From contig CAZCUN010000004.1 of assembly GCA_964502215.1 (NCBI GenBank), positions 25,310 to 89,309 on the forward strand: 64,000 nucleotides of DNA. The letters are read 5' to 3'. Under the pieces are notes generated by a model, which was not told the origin of the DNA, did not search any database, and saw nothing but the letters and a program-made list of their open reading frames with translations. Below, in pieces: positions 51,484-60,627 of this stretch (the first letter of the stretch is position 1; every line of letters starts with the position of its first letter). Origin of the DNA: JAALLB01 sp964502215. GTDB taxonomy: Bacteria > Pseudomonadota > Alphaproteobacteria > Rhizobiales > Rhizobiaceae. Both the position numbers and the translations under genes were made by a program.

Positions 51484-52702
51484 ACTAAAAATTGATTTCG
51501 TAGGACACAAAGGCGATGGGGTTGCGCATTTAAACAGCAATGCGGTCTATGTTCCTTTTGCCCTTGAAGGGGAAGTCGTTAGCGTTGAAGGCAGTGGCCC
51601 TCGCCGTGATATAACAACTATCAAAACCACGTCACCAGATCGAATTGACCCTATCTGCAAATACTTTGGGACTTGTGGCGGGTGCCAACTTCAACATATG
51701 AACGAAAGCACCTATCTTAAATGGAAAATGACTTTGGTTACCGAACCTTTGTCAAAAGTGGGCGTAACAATTGAGCCCGATGCAATAAAATCATTTGAGG
51801 ATGAAAGCCGACGCAAATGTGTTTTTAATGCGCAACGCACATCAGAAGGTTTGCAGTTAGGCTTTAATGAAAAAGCCAGCACTGAAATTGTAGCCATTGA
51901 TGCTTGTCCTGTTTTAGTGCCAGAAATTAATGCCCAACTAGATGCAATACGTGATCTAGTGAACTCTGTACCTATGACCAAACACCCTTTACGTGTTTCT
52001 GTTCTTGTTACTAAAAATGGACTTGATATATCAATTGAAGATGCCAAACCTTTGTCAGAGGCTGAGCGGCAGGTTTTAATAAAGAAAGCCATCGCGCATA
52101 AGTTTTCTCGTATAACAGTCAATATTGAAACCCTGATAAAGATTACCGAACCTCATATTGAAATTGCAAATACAATTGTTTCACCACCGCCCGGTGCTTT
52201 TGTGCAAGCCTTGAAACAAGCAGAAAATCAGATGTCTACTATCGTTGCTGACTTTTTGAAAGGCTGTAAACAGGTCGCAGATCTTTACTGTGGTATTGGT
52301 ACATTTGCTTTAAAGCTTGCAGAACATTCTGCCGTTTATGCGGTAGAGGAAAGTGGCGATGCTCTAAACAGCCTTGACCAAGCGTGGCGTGAAACGGGTG
52401 GTAAACTCAAACAGGTAAAGACCGAAAAAAGAAATCTTGAGCGTCGTCCTGTTACCTTTGGCGAACTTAAGAAAATGGATGGCTTGGTCTTTGACCCCCC
52501 GCGTGCAGGCGCTGAACTACAATGCAAACAAATTGCTAAATCTCGCGTCAAAAAAGTTGCGGCTGTATCGTGCAATCCCAATACACTTGCAACAGATTTA
52601 GAAATCTTGGTTGCTGGTGGTTTTAAAGTTAAACAGATTATTCCAATTGATCAATTTAAATATACGCCACATGTTGAAGTTGTTGTATTGTTGGAACGCT
52701 AG
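51476..52702 (+). CDS. class I SAM-dependent RNA m5U-type methyltransferase (TrmA/RlmD family)
   Basis: A protein of 408 residues. It has a TRAM-like N-terminus (DFVGHKGDGVAHL), a 4Fe-4S cluster loop (ICKYFGTCGGCQLQH plus a later Cys in DACPVLVPE), a SAM-binding motif YCGIGTFALKLAE, FDPPRAGAELQC, and the catalytic Cys in VAAVSCNPNTLA. The family forms 5-methyluridine in 23S rRNA or tRNA; which target is methylated here is not clear. It overlaps tlyA by eight bases. Confidence 0.9.
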   Translation: MTELKIDFVGHKGDGVAHLNSNAVYVPFALEGEVVSVEGSGPRRDITTIKTTSPDRIDPICKYFGTCGGCQLQHMNESTYLKWKMTLVTEPLSKVGVTIEPDAIKSFEDESRRKCVFNAQRTSEGLQLGFNEKASTEIVAIDACPVLVPEINAQLDAIRDLVNSVPMTKHPLRVSVLVTKNGLDISIEDAKPLSEAERQVLIKKAIAHKFSRITVNIETLIKITEPHIEIANTIVSPPPGAFVQALKQAENQMSTIVADFLKGCKQVADLYCGIGTFALKLAEHSAVYAVEESGDALNSLDQAWRETGGKLKQVKTEKRNLERRPVTFGELKKMDGLVFDPPRAGAELQCKQIAKSRVKKVAAVSCNPNTLATDLEILVAGGFKVKQIIPIDQFKYTPHVEVVVLLER

Positions 52703-52705
52703 TCA

Positions 52706-52990
52706 ATGAACACACGCCTCATCTTTCTTGGTTTTCTAGCTGTTATCACCGCGTTGTATCTTAAAGTACAAGCTGATGGAGTTGCTCAAGAGCATATCCA
52801 GTTGAACTATTTTTATTCTTTATTATGCGGAGCCTTTGGACTGGTAGCTTTTTATGTCGCTTGGCGTCCTTTAAAGATCAAACAAACTATTGTTATCAAA
52901 GCTACAACTGCGCTATATTTAATTCTGCTATTGTCGTACATAGCAATTAAATATTTCCAAACAACTGCCCTGGAAACTGTAGCTTTATAA
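52706..52990 (+). CDS. small membrane protein of unknown function
   Basis: A protein of 94 residues with three hydrophobic helices (about 5-22, 35-52 and 65-85), separated by short loops (LKVQADGVAQEH, RPLKIKQ). No family recognised. It starts three bases after the methyltransferase stop, and its stop is two bases before the lytic transglycosylase start, so it is probably part of the same transcript. Confidence 0.7.
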   Translation: MNTRLIFLGFLAVITALYLKVQADGVAQEHIQLNYFYSLLCGAFGLVAFYVAWRPLKIKQTIVIKATTALYLILLLSYIAIKYFQTTALETVAL

Positions 52991-52991
52991 A

Positions 52992-53921
52992 ATGCTAAAT
53001 CGCTGTTTATTCTTATCGAAGGGTTTTTTGTTATTCCTCATAACATCTGTTGCCGTTCATAATGCAAATGCACAAAGTAGTAATGCTGCAAAGCCAAAGC
53101 CTGTAGATCGTAAGAAATTTGTAGAAGAAATCTGTTTTCGAATTCAGGTCGTATCAAAAGCGCAGAATATTCCTGAAGCTTTTTTAGCTAGGCTTATATG
53201 GAAAGAAAGTCGATTTGATCCCAATGCAGTTAGTCCAGTTGGCGCACAAGGCATTGCGCAATTCATGCCTGGGACAGCAAAAATTCGTGGCCTTAAAGAT
53301 CCATTTGAACCCCATCAAGCAATTGCTGCTTCTGCAAGTTATCTTGTAGACCTAAGACGAGAGTTTGGTAATTGGGGTCTTGCAGCAGCTGCTTATAATG
53401 GTGGGCCAGGCCGTGTGGCTGCATGGCGAAGTGGTAATTCTGGACTACCTTTTGAAACACAAGATTTTGTAGAATCCATCACAGGATTTCGGGCGATACA
53501 ATGGAACCAGCCAGGCTTTCAAGCCCCTGTATTTAAGCTTAGCAAAACTGAAGATTTTCAAACGTCTTGCAATAAGTTTAGCACAAAATATTCTTTGTTT
53601 AGAACCACGGTTTCAACATCATCTGGCACATCAGGTACATCAGGTACATCAGGCTCAGTTGCAAGAAGAAAGCCTTGGGGCGTACAAGTTGCAGGGCATT
53701 TTTCACGTAGCAAAGCATTGCAGATTTATTCAAGGCTTCAACGCAAGTACCCGTCCGTTTTAAGAGGGAAAGCCCCGCAAGTAGTTTCAAAACGCAATCG
53801 TAGCTTTGGCAATCGACCACGCTATAATGTTCAAATTGGCGCAAATAATCGCGCTCAAGGTGAAGCATTTTGCAGCAAGTTAAAGCGCGTAGGCGGCAGT
53901 TGTGTCGTTTTGAAAAACTAA
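52992..53921 (+). CDS. lytic transglycosylase with SLT and SPOR domains
   Basis: A protein of 309 residues with a signal peptide (residues 1-27, ending ANA). The SLT domain (about 40-165) has the catalytic Glu in WKESRFDPNAVSPVGAQG and the AAYNGGPGRV segment. A linker with three Gly-Thr-Ser repeats, encoded by a nine-base tandem repeat at 53625-53651, leads to a C-terminal SPOR-type domain (about 230-307) that binds denuded glycan at the division site. It should cut peptidoglycan in the periplasm. Confidence 0.9.
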   Translation: MLNRCLFLSKGFLLFLITSVAVHNANAQSSNAAKPKPVDRKKFVEEICFRIQVVSKAQNIPEAFLARLIWKESRFDPNAVSPVGAQGIAQFMPGTAKIRGLKDPFEPHQAIAASASYLVDLRREFGNWGLAAAAYNGGPGRVAAWRSGNSGLPFETQDFVESITGFRAIQWNQPGFQAPVFKLSKTEDFQTSCNKFSTKYSLFRTTVSTSSGTSGTSGTSGSVARRKPWGVQVAGHFSRSKALQIYSRLQRKYPSVLRGKAPQVVSKRNRSFGNRPRYNVQIGANNRAQGEAFCSKLKRVGGSCVVLKN

Positions 53922-53996
53922 AAAAGTGTTGCTTGATGCTGTATATTGTATCCACTACGGTGTGATTTAACTCTAATCACCATAAGAACAAACACT

Positions 53997-54467
53997 ATGA
54001 TAAACGCAACTTTCTTTTATTCCATGCTCGCAGTTTTAGCTGGCGTTGCCGTCCCAATCCTCGCAACGATTAATTCAGCTTATGGTCAGGCAATTGGCAA
54101 CGTACATTGGGCTTCTCTCACACTATGTATCGTTGCATTTGTGACAATCCTTTTGGTCACCTTAGTCAGTGGTGTTACCGTACCTAGTATTGAGGTTTTC
54201 AAAACTGTTCCATGGTGGCATTTTTTAGGTGGATGTTTTTTTGCAATTTACGTTGTTTCAATCACTTATGTTGCACCTAAAATTGGCGTTGGTAATGCAA
54301 TTATTTTTGTGGTGGTTGCGCAGGTTTTTACAGCCGTCACCATCGATCATTTCGGCTTACTTGGGGCTTCCATTCAACAATTAGATTGGAAACGCTCACT
54401 TGGCATTATTTTTCTAATACTTGGCGTTGCGCTAGCACGTTCTACGCCTTCAGTAAGTGACGCGTAA
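53997..54467 (+). CDS. YdcZ/DMT-type membrane protein (DUF606)
   Basis: A protein of 156 residues with five hydrophobic helices, the half-size arrangement of the YdcZ (DUF606) branch of the DMT superfamily. The motifs ILATINSAYGQAIGNVHWAS, WWHFLGGCFFAIYVVS and GVGNAIIFVVVAQVFTAV are typical. Such proteins often work in pairs or as dimers to export small molecules. I start at ATG 53997; the frame extends to 53946, but the family N-terminus begins here. It converges on the enoyl-CoA hydratase. Confidence 0.82.
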   Translation: MINATFFYSMLAVLAGVAVPILATINSAYGQAIGNVHWASLTLCIVAFVTILLVTLVSGVTVPSIEVFKTVPWWHFLGGCFFAIYVVSITYVAPKIGVGNAIIFVVVAQVFTAVTIDHFGLLGASIQQLDWKRSLGIIFLILGVALARSTPSVSDA

Positions 54468-54469
54468 AA

Positions 54470-55243
54470 CTACCCTGCTTTTTTCACACCCTTTTGCATG
54501 AAAGCCATAAAGGCATTTTTGGCTTCTTCGGATTCTAAACGTTCCCCGAACAAAACAGCCTCTTCACGCATACGCTTTAAAACATCAGACCTATCACCGC
54601 GTAACATGTCACGTGAAAGTTTCAGCGCTTGTTGTGGCTTTGATGCAAGATTTTCAGCACAAGCATTTGCAATTTCTTCTAGTTCATCTGATGAACAAAT
54701 TTTAGAAACAAAGCCCGCATCTTTTGCGTCTTGGCTCGAGAAACTTTCTCCCATTCCCAGTAGCGCAAAAGCTTTATGGTATCCCATCATATTTGGCCCA
54801 ATAAGACTTGAGCCAGCTTCAGGCACAAGACCTAAATCAACGAAGGGTGTTTTGAACATAGAACTGTCTGAAGCCACCACATAATCGCAATGCATCAACA
54901 TGGTTGTGCCGATACCAATCGCCAATCCATCAACACCAGCAATCAACGGCTTTGGCGCTTGGATGATACGCTCAAGAAAACCAAATACAGACATATCTTC
55001 GCGCTTGCCACTCATCGCAACTTGCATGAAGTCAGCAATATCATTGCCCGCAGAAAATGACCCGGGCGAACCCAAAATAAGGATTGCGTTAATATCAGCG
55101 CTTGCATTTGCTTCATCAAGGGCTGCCGACATGCGCGAATACATATCACCCGTCAAAGCGTTCTTCTTATCAGGCCTATTCATACGAATAGTTGCAACAC
55201 CATTAGCATTTGTAAAAACAATACGATCAGCTACATCAGTCAT
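54470..55243 (-). CDS. enoyl-CoA hydratase/isomerase family protein
   Basis: A crotonase of 257 residues. The substrate-CoA oxyanion segment LGSPGSFSAGNDIADFMQ and the second AGVDGLAIGIGTTMLMHCD are typical. The equivalents of the two catalytic acids are not both obvious, so isomerase or other crotonase activity is possible. It starts four bases after the acyl-CoA dehydrogenase stop, so the two act together in fatty-acid or related acyl-CoA breakdown. Confidence 0.87.
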   Translation of the reverse strand: MTDVADRIVFTNANGVATIRMNRPDKKNALTGDMYSRMSAALDEANASADINAILILGSPGSFSAGNDIADFMQVAMSGKREDMSVFGFLERIIQAPKPLIAGVDGLAIGIGTTMLMHCDYVVASDSSMFKTPFVDLGLVPEAGSSLIGPNMMGYHKAFALLGMGESFSSQDAKDAGFVSKICSSDELEEIANACAENLASKPQQALKLSRDMLRGDRSDVLKRMREEAVLFGERLESEEAKNAFMAFMQKGVKKAG

Positions 55244-55247
55244 AAGA

Positions 55248-57023
55248 TTACCCTGCCTTTAAAAGTTGGCTAGCAGCCGCTAAACTATCAGCACCGCCAA
55301 TAACAGTTGATTTAAGCGCTGCACATTCTGCGGCAAAGTTTTCTGCGTAAAATCGTGCAAGGCTTGCGCGTTCCTGATCGCTTTCGCCCAGTGCCGATTT
55401 TGCTAAATAACACCCGCCTGAAGCTAGACCAAAAAGACGTTGGTATGGGGTTGCGCCTGCAAGGGCCGCATCCATCTCACCGCTTGAAAGTGTTGATAGT
55501 AACCAATCTGTAGCTTCTTCAACTTCGTTTAATGCGCCATCAAGCAGTTCTGCTGTCTTGCCAAAGCCTTCTTGATTTGAACCACGAACATTTTCAACAA
55601 TGCTTCTTAAATCTGCAAGATAGGCTTTAACTGCATCGCCTCCTGAAAGCGGTAATTTTCGCGTTACAAGATCAATTGCCTGTATGCCGTTAGTACCTTC
55701 ATAAATTGGATTAATGCGCGCATCCCTCATGTATTGAGCTGCACCCGTTTCTTCGATGAAGCCCATGCCGCCATGAATTTGCACACCAATGTTTGCAACC
55801 TCACAACCAATATCTGTTGAAAAGGCTTTTGCAATTGGCGTTAAAATGCCAGCGCGTTCTGCCCACATTTTGGCTTCATCACCTTGCGTGCGATGTTGCA
55901 TGTCGAGGGCATAAGCACACGAATAACAAATACCACGTGCTGCATTTGTCATGGATTTCATGGTCAGTAAATTACGCTGAACATCTGGGTGATGGACAAT
56001 AGGCGCCATGCCCTCGCCTTCATAACTTGATGCCTTGCCTTGCTTTCGATCAAGCGCATAATTAAGCGCGTGTTGATAAGCAGCTTCGCCAATTGCAACA
56101 CCTTGTGTACCCACATTTAAACGCGCGTTGTTCATCATAGTGAACATACAAGCGAGGCCACGGTTTTCTTCACCAATTAAATATCCGATAGCGCCAGGTT
56201 CACTTCCCTCAAATCCATCGCCATAAATCATGACGCAAGTTGGTGATCCGTGAATACCAATCTTGTGCTCAATTGATTGACAAAAAGCATCATTACGCAC
56301 GCCTAAGCTGCCATCGTCATTGACTAGAAATTTAGGCACTAGGAAAAGTGAGATACCACGAGTGCCAGCAGGTGCATCTGGTAATCTTGCCAGCACCAAA
56401 TGACAGATATTTTCTGTCATGTCGTGTTCACCGTAGGTGATAAATATCTTCTGGCCGAATATGCGGTAGCTACCATCATTTGCTGGTTTAGCTTGTGTTT
56501 TTAATGCTGCCAAATCAGAACCACATGCTGGTTCAGTTAGGTTCATTGTGCCAGTCCACTCGCCAGAGACAAGCTTTTCAAGATACTTTGCTTTAAGTTC
56601 ATCAGAACCATGCGTTGCCACAGCTTCAATTGCACCGATGGTAAGCAACGGACATAGTGCAAAACCCATGGAAGCCGAGTTCCACATTTCTGAGGCGGCA
56701 ACGGCAAGCATGTTTGGCAAGCCTTGACCACCAAACTCTTCAGGGCCAGAAATTGCATTCCAACCGCCCTCACTCCAATCTTTATAAGTTTGCGCAAAGC
56801 CTGGAGGCGTGGTGACTGCATGATTATCAAGTTGTGAGCCAATCAAATCAGCATCACGGTTTAACGGCGCAATACGCTCACTTGCAAATTTTCCAGCTTC
56901 TTCAAGCACAGCATCCACAAGGTCTTCGCTCAAATCACCAAGCTTTCCAGCTTCAATTGCTGATTTCATATCAGCAACCTGTTTGAGAGTATGAGAAATT
57001 TCTGCTACGGGTGCACGGTACAT
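55248..57023 (-). CDS. acyl-CoA dehydrogenase (FadE-like, long form)
   Basis: A flavoprotein of 591 residues that oxidises acyl-CoA in beta-oxidation. The FAD and substrate segments TMNLTEPACGSDLAALKT, IFITYGEHDM and NARLNVGTQGVAIGEAAYQ are present. The catalytic base region is YEGTNGIQAIDLVTRK, with Glu in the YEGTNG motif. The extra C-terminal domain (about 460-590) marks the long form. Ribosome site GGAGG precedes the start. Palindromes at 57061-57088 upstream are candidate operators. Confidence 0.93.
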   Translation of the reverse strand: MYRAPVAEISHTLKQVADMKSAIEAGKLGDLSEDLVDAVLEEAGKFASERIAPLNRDADLIGSQLDNHAVTTPPGFAQTYKDWSEGGWNAISGPEEFGGQGLPNMLAVAASEMWNSASMGFALCPLLTIGAIEAVATHGSDELKAKYLEKLVSGEWTGTMNLTEPACGSDLAALKTQAKPANDGSYRIFGQKIFITYGEHDMTENICHLVLARLPDAPAGTRGISLFLVPKFLVNDDGSLGVRNDAFCQSIEHKIGIHGSPTCVMIYGDGFEGSEPGAIGYLIGEENRGLACMFTMMNNARLNVGTQGVAIGEAAYQHALNYALDRKQGKASSYEGEGMAPIVHHPDVQRNLLTMKSMTNAARGICYSCAYALDMQHRTQGDEAKMWAERAGILTPIAKAFSTDIGCEVANIGVQIHGGMGFIEETGAAQYMRDARINPIYEGTNGIQAIDLVTRKLPLSGGDAVKAYLADLRSIVENVRGSNQEGFGKTAELLDGALNEVEEATDWLLSTLSSGEMDAALAGATPYQRLFGLASGGCYLAKSALGESDQERASLARFYAENFAAECAALKSTVIGGADSLAAASQLLKAG

Positions 57024-57060
57024 ATATATCCTCCAACGGCTCAGGTGAGCTAATATTTAG

Positions 57061-57088
57061 TTTGATCAAATATTGACGTAAACGTCAA
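57061..57088. promoter_or_regulatory. two adjacent palindromes in front of the acyl-CoA dehydrogenase
   Basis: TTTGATCAAA (57061-57070) is a perfect 10-base palindrome. Three bases later TTGACGT-AA-ACGTCAA (57073-57088) is a perfect 7-bp inverted repeat with a two-base centre. They lie in the 78-base divergent gap between the dehydrogenase and the Sua5-type gene. The second resembles the TTTACGT-type boxes I recall for acyl-CoA/branched-chain regulators such as LiuR, but not exactly. Confidence 0.55.
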
Positions 57089-57101
57089 ATAAAAAGAACC
57101 C

Positions 57102-58052
57102 ATGCCAAGATTAATATCCACTCATGATTTAGACAATAGACTAAGTGAAATCTGCGATGAAATCCATAGCGGCAACTGCATTGGTTTGCCTACAGAAACG
57201 GTATATGGCCTAGCAGCAGATGCGTTCAATGGGCAGGCTGTCGCAGGTATATTCGAGATGAAGCAGCGGCCTAAATTTAATCCACTGATTATTCACGTTG
57301 CTGATTTAAAAATGGCGCAAGCGCATGGCGTCTTTGATGATCTATCAATAAAACTCGCACAGGCATTTTGGCCTGGTCCTTTGACATTAGTTGTGCAGAG
57401 GCGTGAAGATACAACATTACATCCACTCGTTTTTGCAGGCCTTGATACGATAGCCATCCGCTGCCCAAGAGAACCAGCAACCACAATCATCAAAGCTTGC
57501 GGCTGCCCCCTTGCAGCTCCCAGTGCTAATAAGTCTGGAAAAATTTCACCAACACAGGCGTCTCATGTTGCTGAGCAGTTCAAAGGCGCTGATTTGATCA
57601 TTATCGACCAAGACGCATGTGAAGTTGGGCTTGAGTCTACAATCTTAAAAGTTGAAGGTCAGAAAATTACAGTTTTGCGACCTGGCTTTGTGACTGCTGA
57701 AATGATTGAGGAGGCAACAGACATTACGCCAACACATGCGACATCCGCTAAAATTGAAGCACCCGGCATGATGAAAAGTCATTACGCACCCAATGCTAGC
57801 GTAAAACTCAATTGTGAAACTTGTGATGAAGGTGCCGCACTTTTAGCCTTTGGCGAACAAAGTGCGGATATTATTTTTAATCTTTCTAAATCGGGTGACT
57901 TGCGCGAAGCTGCTGCTAATCTTTATCTTGGGTTAAAACAGCTTGATGAAACGGGTGTCGAAATGATTTGTGTCTCGCCTATTCCGAATGAAGGTCTGGG
58001 AATTGCTATTAACGATCGCTTGCAACGCGCTAGTGCACCGAGAAACACATGA
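57102..58052 (+). CDS. threonylcarbamoyl-AMP synthase, long Sua5 type
   Basis: A protein of 316 residues. It makes the threonylcarbamoyl donor for the t6A modification of tRNA. The N-terminal YrdC domain (about 10-205) has GLPTETVYGLAADAF, KQRPKFNPLIIHV and APSANKSGKISPT. The C-terminal Sua5 domain (about 215-316) follows MIEEATDITPTHAT and PGMMKSHYAPNA. That tail makes it Sua5 rather than the short TsaC. Its stop overlaps the next start (ATGA). Confidence 0.93.
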   Translation: MPRLISTHDLDNRLSEICDEIHSGNCIGLPTETVYGLAADAFNGQAVAGIFEMKQRPKFNPLIIHVADLKMAQAHGVFDDLSIKLAQAFWPGPLTLVVQRREDTTLHPLVFAGLDTIAIRCPREPATTIIKACGCPLAAPSANKSGKISPTQASHVAEQFKGADLIIIDQDACEVGLESTILKVEGQKITVLRPGFVTAEMIEEATDITPTHATSAKIEAPGMMKSHYAPNASVKLNCETCDEGAALLAFGEQSADIIFNLSKSGDLREAAANLYLGLKQLDETGVEMICVSPIPNEGLGIAINDRLQRASAPRNT

Positions 58053-59461
58053 TGGACACAAAACTAATCAATCGCTTCATTGAACTTGTCGGCGCAAAAT
58101 ATGCGCTTACTACATCAGATGACCTTACCCATTATACGCACGAAAACCGTGGGCTATATATCGGCAATACGCCTTTGGTGCTGAAACCTGCAAACACAAA
58201 AGAAGTATCTGAAATTTTAAAACTCGCAAGTGAGACCAAAACGGTTGTTGTCCCCCAAGGTGGTCATACGGGGCATGTGGGAGGTGCAGTTTCTGATGAA
58301 AGTGGATCGCAAATTATTATCTCACTTGAGCGGATGAGCAAAGTTCGGGACTTAGACCTTGAGGGCAATGTTATTGTTTGCGAAGCAGGCGTGGTTTTAG
58401 AAACTATTCAAAAACTAGCTGATGACAATAACAGACTTTTTCCTTTAGCACTTGGTTCACAAGGGTCTTGTCAGATTGGTGGTAATATTTCGACCAACGC
58501 AGGTGGTACAGGTGTTCTTGCCTATGGCAATACGCGTGAATTGGTTATGGGGCTAGAAGTTGTTTTACCCTCTGGTAAAATCTGGAATGGATTGCACCGC
58601 CTTAAAAAAGACAACACAGGCTACGACCTCAAAAACTTATTCATTGGGGCCGAAGGCACTTTAGGCATTGTTACTGCGGCCGTCTTAAAGCTCTTTCCAA
58701 AACCACGCGGCAAAGCAGTTGCATTTTGCGGGCTTAAATCTCCTGAGCAAGCCTTAAAGCTTTTTTCAAAAGCATCTAGTTTTGCTGGCCAAAGTTTGAC
58801 GACTTTTGAGCTGATGGCAAAATTGCCTTTAGAGCTTACGCTTAGACATATGGAGAATGCTCGAAATCCATTAAGTACATTGCATCCATGGCATGTACTT
58901 TGCGAAGTCTCTTCCAACCGCTCACAACAAGATGCTGATGAAACACTTCAAGCCATTTTGGAAAGCGCATTTACAGATGAAATGATTGAGGATGCGGCAC
59001 TTTCCACATCTCTTTCTCAAGTCAGTGATTTTTGGCGCATTCGTGAAATGATGCCCATCGCGCAAAAAAATGAAGGGGGGTCTATGAAGCATGATGTTTC
59101 AGTACCACTTCATCAGGTGCCAGAGTTTTTGCATCAAGCTGATAAAATCATTGCACGTGAAATGCCTGATGCAAGGCTTTATACGTTTGGGCATTTAGGC
59201 GATGGCAACATGCATTATAATATTACGCAACCTGTGAGCGCTGATGCAAAAGCGTTCCTTGCAAGGCAACCTGAAATCAATGCGCTAATCCATACACTTG
59301 TTGTTTCGATGAAAGGCTCAGTTGCAGCAGAACATGGTGTTGGACAATTAAAGCGTGATTTGGTTGCTTCTATTAAAGACCCTGTAGAGCTAGATTTGAT
59401 GCGCTCCATAAAACAAACATTAGACCCTAAAAACCTTATGAACCCTGGCAAGTTGATTTAA
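58049..59461 (+). CDS. FAD-linked 2-hydroxyacid dehydrogenase (GlcD/D2HGDH-like)
   Basis: A protein of 470 residues. The FAD-binding domain has PQGGHTGHVGGAVSDESG and GGNISTNAGGTGVLAYGN, and EGTLGIVTAAVLKLFP; the C-terminal domain carries GHLGDGNMHYNI and the final LMRSIKQTLDPKNLMNPGKLI-type end. This pattern fits D-2-hydroxyglutarate or D-lactate/glycolate dehydrogenases. The substrate is not certain. The start ATG overlaps the Sua5 stop; a second ATG follows at 58052. It converges on the VOC gene with a four-base stop overlap. Confidence 0.9.
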   Translation: MMDTKLINRFIELVGAKYALTTSDDLTHYTHENRGLYIGNTPLVLKPANTKEVSEILKLASETKTVVVPQGGHTGHVGGAVSDESGSQIIISLERMSKVRDLDLEGNVIVCEAGVVLETIQKLADDNNRLFPLALGSQGSCQIGGNISTNAGGTGVLAYGNTRELVMGLEVVLPSGKIWNGLHRLKKDNTGYDLKNLFIGAEGTLGIVTAAVLKLFPKPRGKAVAFCGLKSPEQALKLFSKASSFAGQSLTTFELMAKLPLELTLRHMENARNPLSTLHPWHVLCEVSSNRSQQDADETLQAILESAFTDEMIEDAALSTSLSQVSDFWRIREMMPIAQKNEGGSMKHDVSVPLHQVPEFLHQADKIIAREMPDARLYTFGHLGDGNMHYNITQPVSADAKAFLARQPEINALIHTLVVSMKGSVAAEHGVGQLKRDLVASIKDPVELDLMRSIKQTLDPKNLMNPGKLI

Positions 59462-59835
59462 TTATAAGTACTGACTTCAATCAGGTTTTGATCTGGGTCT
59501 CTAAAATATACTGACGTGATAGAACCTGTAGCCCCTGTTCTTGGCACTGGGCCACCTTCAATTTCAACATTACATGTTTTTAAATGCGAAATGATTGTAT
59601 CCATGTTCTCTGTACTGATTAAACAGAAATCACCAGAGCCACTTGTTGGTGTCTTTGCTTTAGGTTCAAATTCTTTGCCTATTTCATGCAGGTTTATTTT
59701 TTGATTTCCAAACTTCAAAGCTTTACGACCTTCGCCAAAAATCTCAATTTTCATCAATAAAGTTTTTTCATAGAACGCACAGGTTTCTTCTATTGAAGCA
59801 ACAGTGAGTACGAAATGGTCTATTCTTTCAATCAA
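59458..59835 (-). CDS. VOC-superfamily protein (glyoxalase/bleomycin-resistance fold)
   Basis: A protein of 125 residues made of one VOC repeat pair. It starts RIDHFVLTVASIEETCAFYE and ends with VYFRDPDQNLIEVSTYN. The possible metal ligands are His7, His50 in INLHEIG and a Glu in NLIEVS. The domain is similar to the VOC proteins annotated as virulence proteins in many bacteria, but function is unknown. It converges on the FAD-linked gene and shares TTAA with it. Confidence 0.8.
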   Translation of the reverse strand: MIERIDHFVLTVASIEETCAFYEKTLLMKIEIFGEGRKALKFGNQKINLHEIGKEFEPKAKTPTSGSGDFCLISTENMDTIISHLKTCNVEIEGGPVPRTGATGSITSVYFRDPDQNLIEVSTYN

Positions 59836-60081
59836 TATTCTTGTCCAATCCCAGAAAAGTTGGCTTCAAACTGCTTAGAGTTAACAAAAAGACTCCAGTA
59901 AACATTTCAATAACCACTTTATAAAGCAAGGTTTTGTTTACCACACAAATTAAGCAGTTTTGGTAACCTCACCTGTATATTCATCTCAACGCCGCAATAA
60001 AAACAAAAACACTAACCACGGCGAATTCAGAAGCACCGACGCTAAGATTGGGCTCTGAAAAGGTACAGAGAGGCACTTCTT

Positions 60082-60627
60082 ATGGCGAACTTGGCCAAAC
60101 AAGAGACACGATCAGGTCGCGGCTTGCGACTTGATCCATACCTAGGTTCACACCAGTTGAACATAGGCGATAAATCATACAAAATCAGCCGTAATGGTGT
60201 TGTTGTTAAAAAGCCTATGAGCATTGGCAAAGAAATGACAATAGCCGTGCCTAACAAAGCTTATAAAGGCGTTGCAGCACGTGCCGTTGAAAATGAAAAT
60301 GGTGTCATGGTTGTGACACTTGAACTTCTTCACCATGATCCTGAACTTTGTGTGCCACTTTTATATGCAAATGATATGGACGATATTGCAGCAGATTGGC
60401 ACTCTTGGAGCCGTTTGATGAAACTGCCTATGTTGGTTGTTGATTTAGATAACAACCCAACAGCCGTTACTAAGCAGCTGGGTGCGTTGATGGTCGAAGA
60501 CCCAATTGCTCGCCGCAAGCGCATTACAACTGTTAAACACCGTCCAAATTTTTTACGTCGTAGAAAGATGGGTGCAGTTGGTAAAGTTCATAAACTTACA
60601 GCAGCTGAGTTGATTGCGCGTCGTTAG
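60082..60627 (+). CDS. DUF6101 family protein
   Basis: A protein of 181 residues with the pattern DUF6101: GRGLRLDPYLGSHQLN, then ISRNGVVVKKPMSIG, HDPELCVPLLYANDMDD, and a strongly basic C-terminus (KHRPNFLRRRKMG). It lacks a signal peptide and any recognised catalytic motif. The family is found next to ubiA in many rhizobia (from memory), and the function is not known. AGAGAGG before ATG 60082 is a good ribosome site. A 246-base gene-free stretch lies upstream; I see no signal in it. Confidence 0.85.
   Translation: MANLAKQETRSGRGLRLDPYLGSHQLNIGDKSYKISRNGVVVKKPMSIGKEMTIAVPNKAYKGVAARAVENENGVMVVTLELLHHDPELCVPLLYANDMDDIAADWHSWSRLMKLPMLVVDLDNNPTAVTKQLGALMVEDPIARRKRITTVKHRPNFLRRRKMGAVGKVHKLTAAELIARR

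Noticed and set aside
53625..53651. Nine-base tandem repeat as a non-coding repeat
   Set aside because: It is within the lytic transglycosylase and encodes three Gly-Thr-Ser units of a linker, with no frame disruption.
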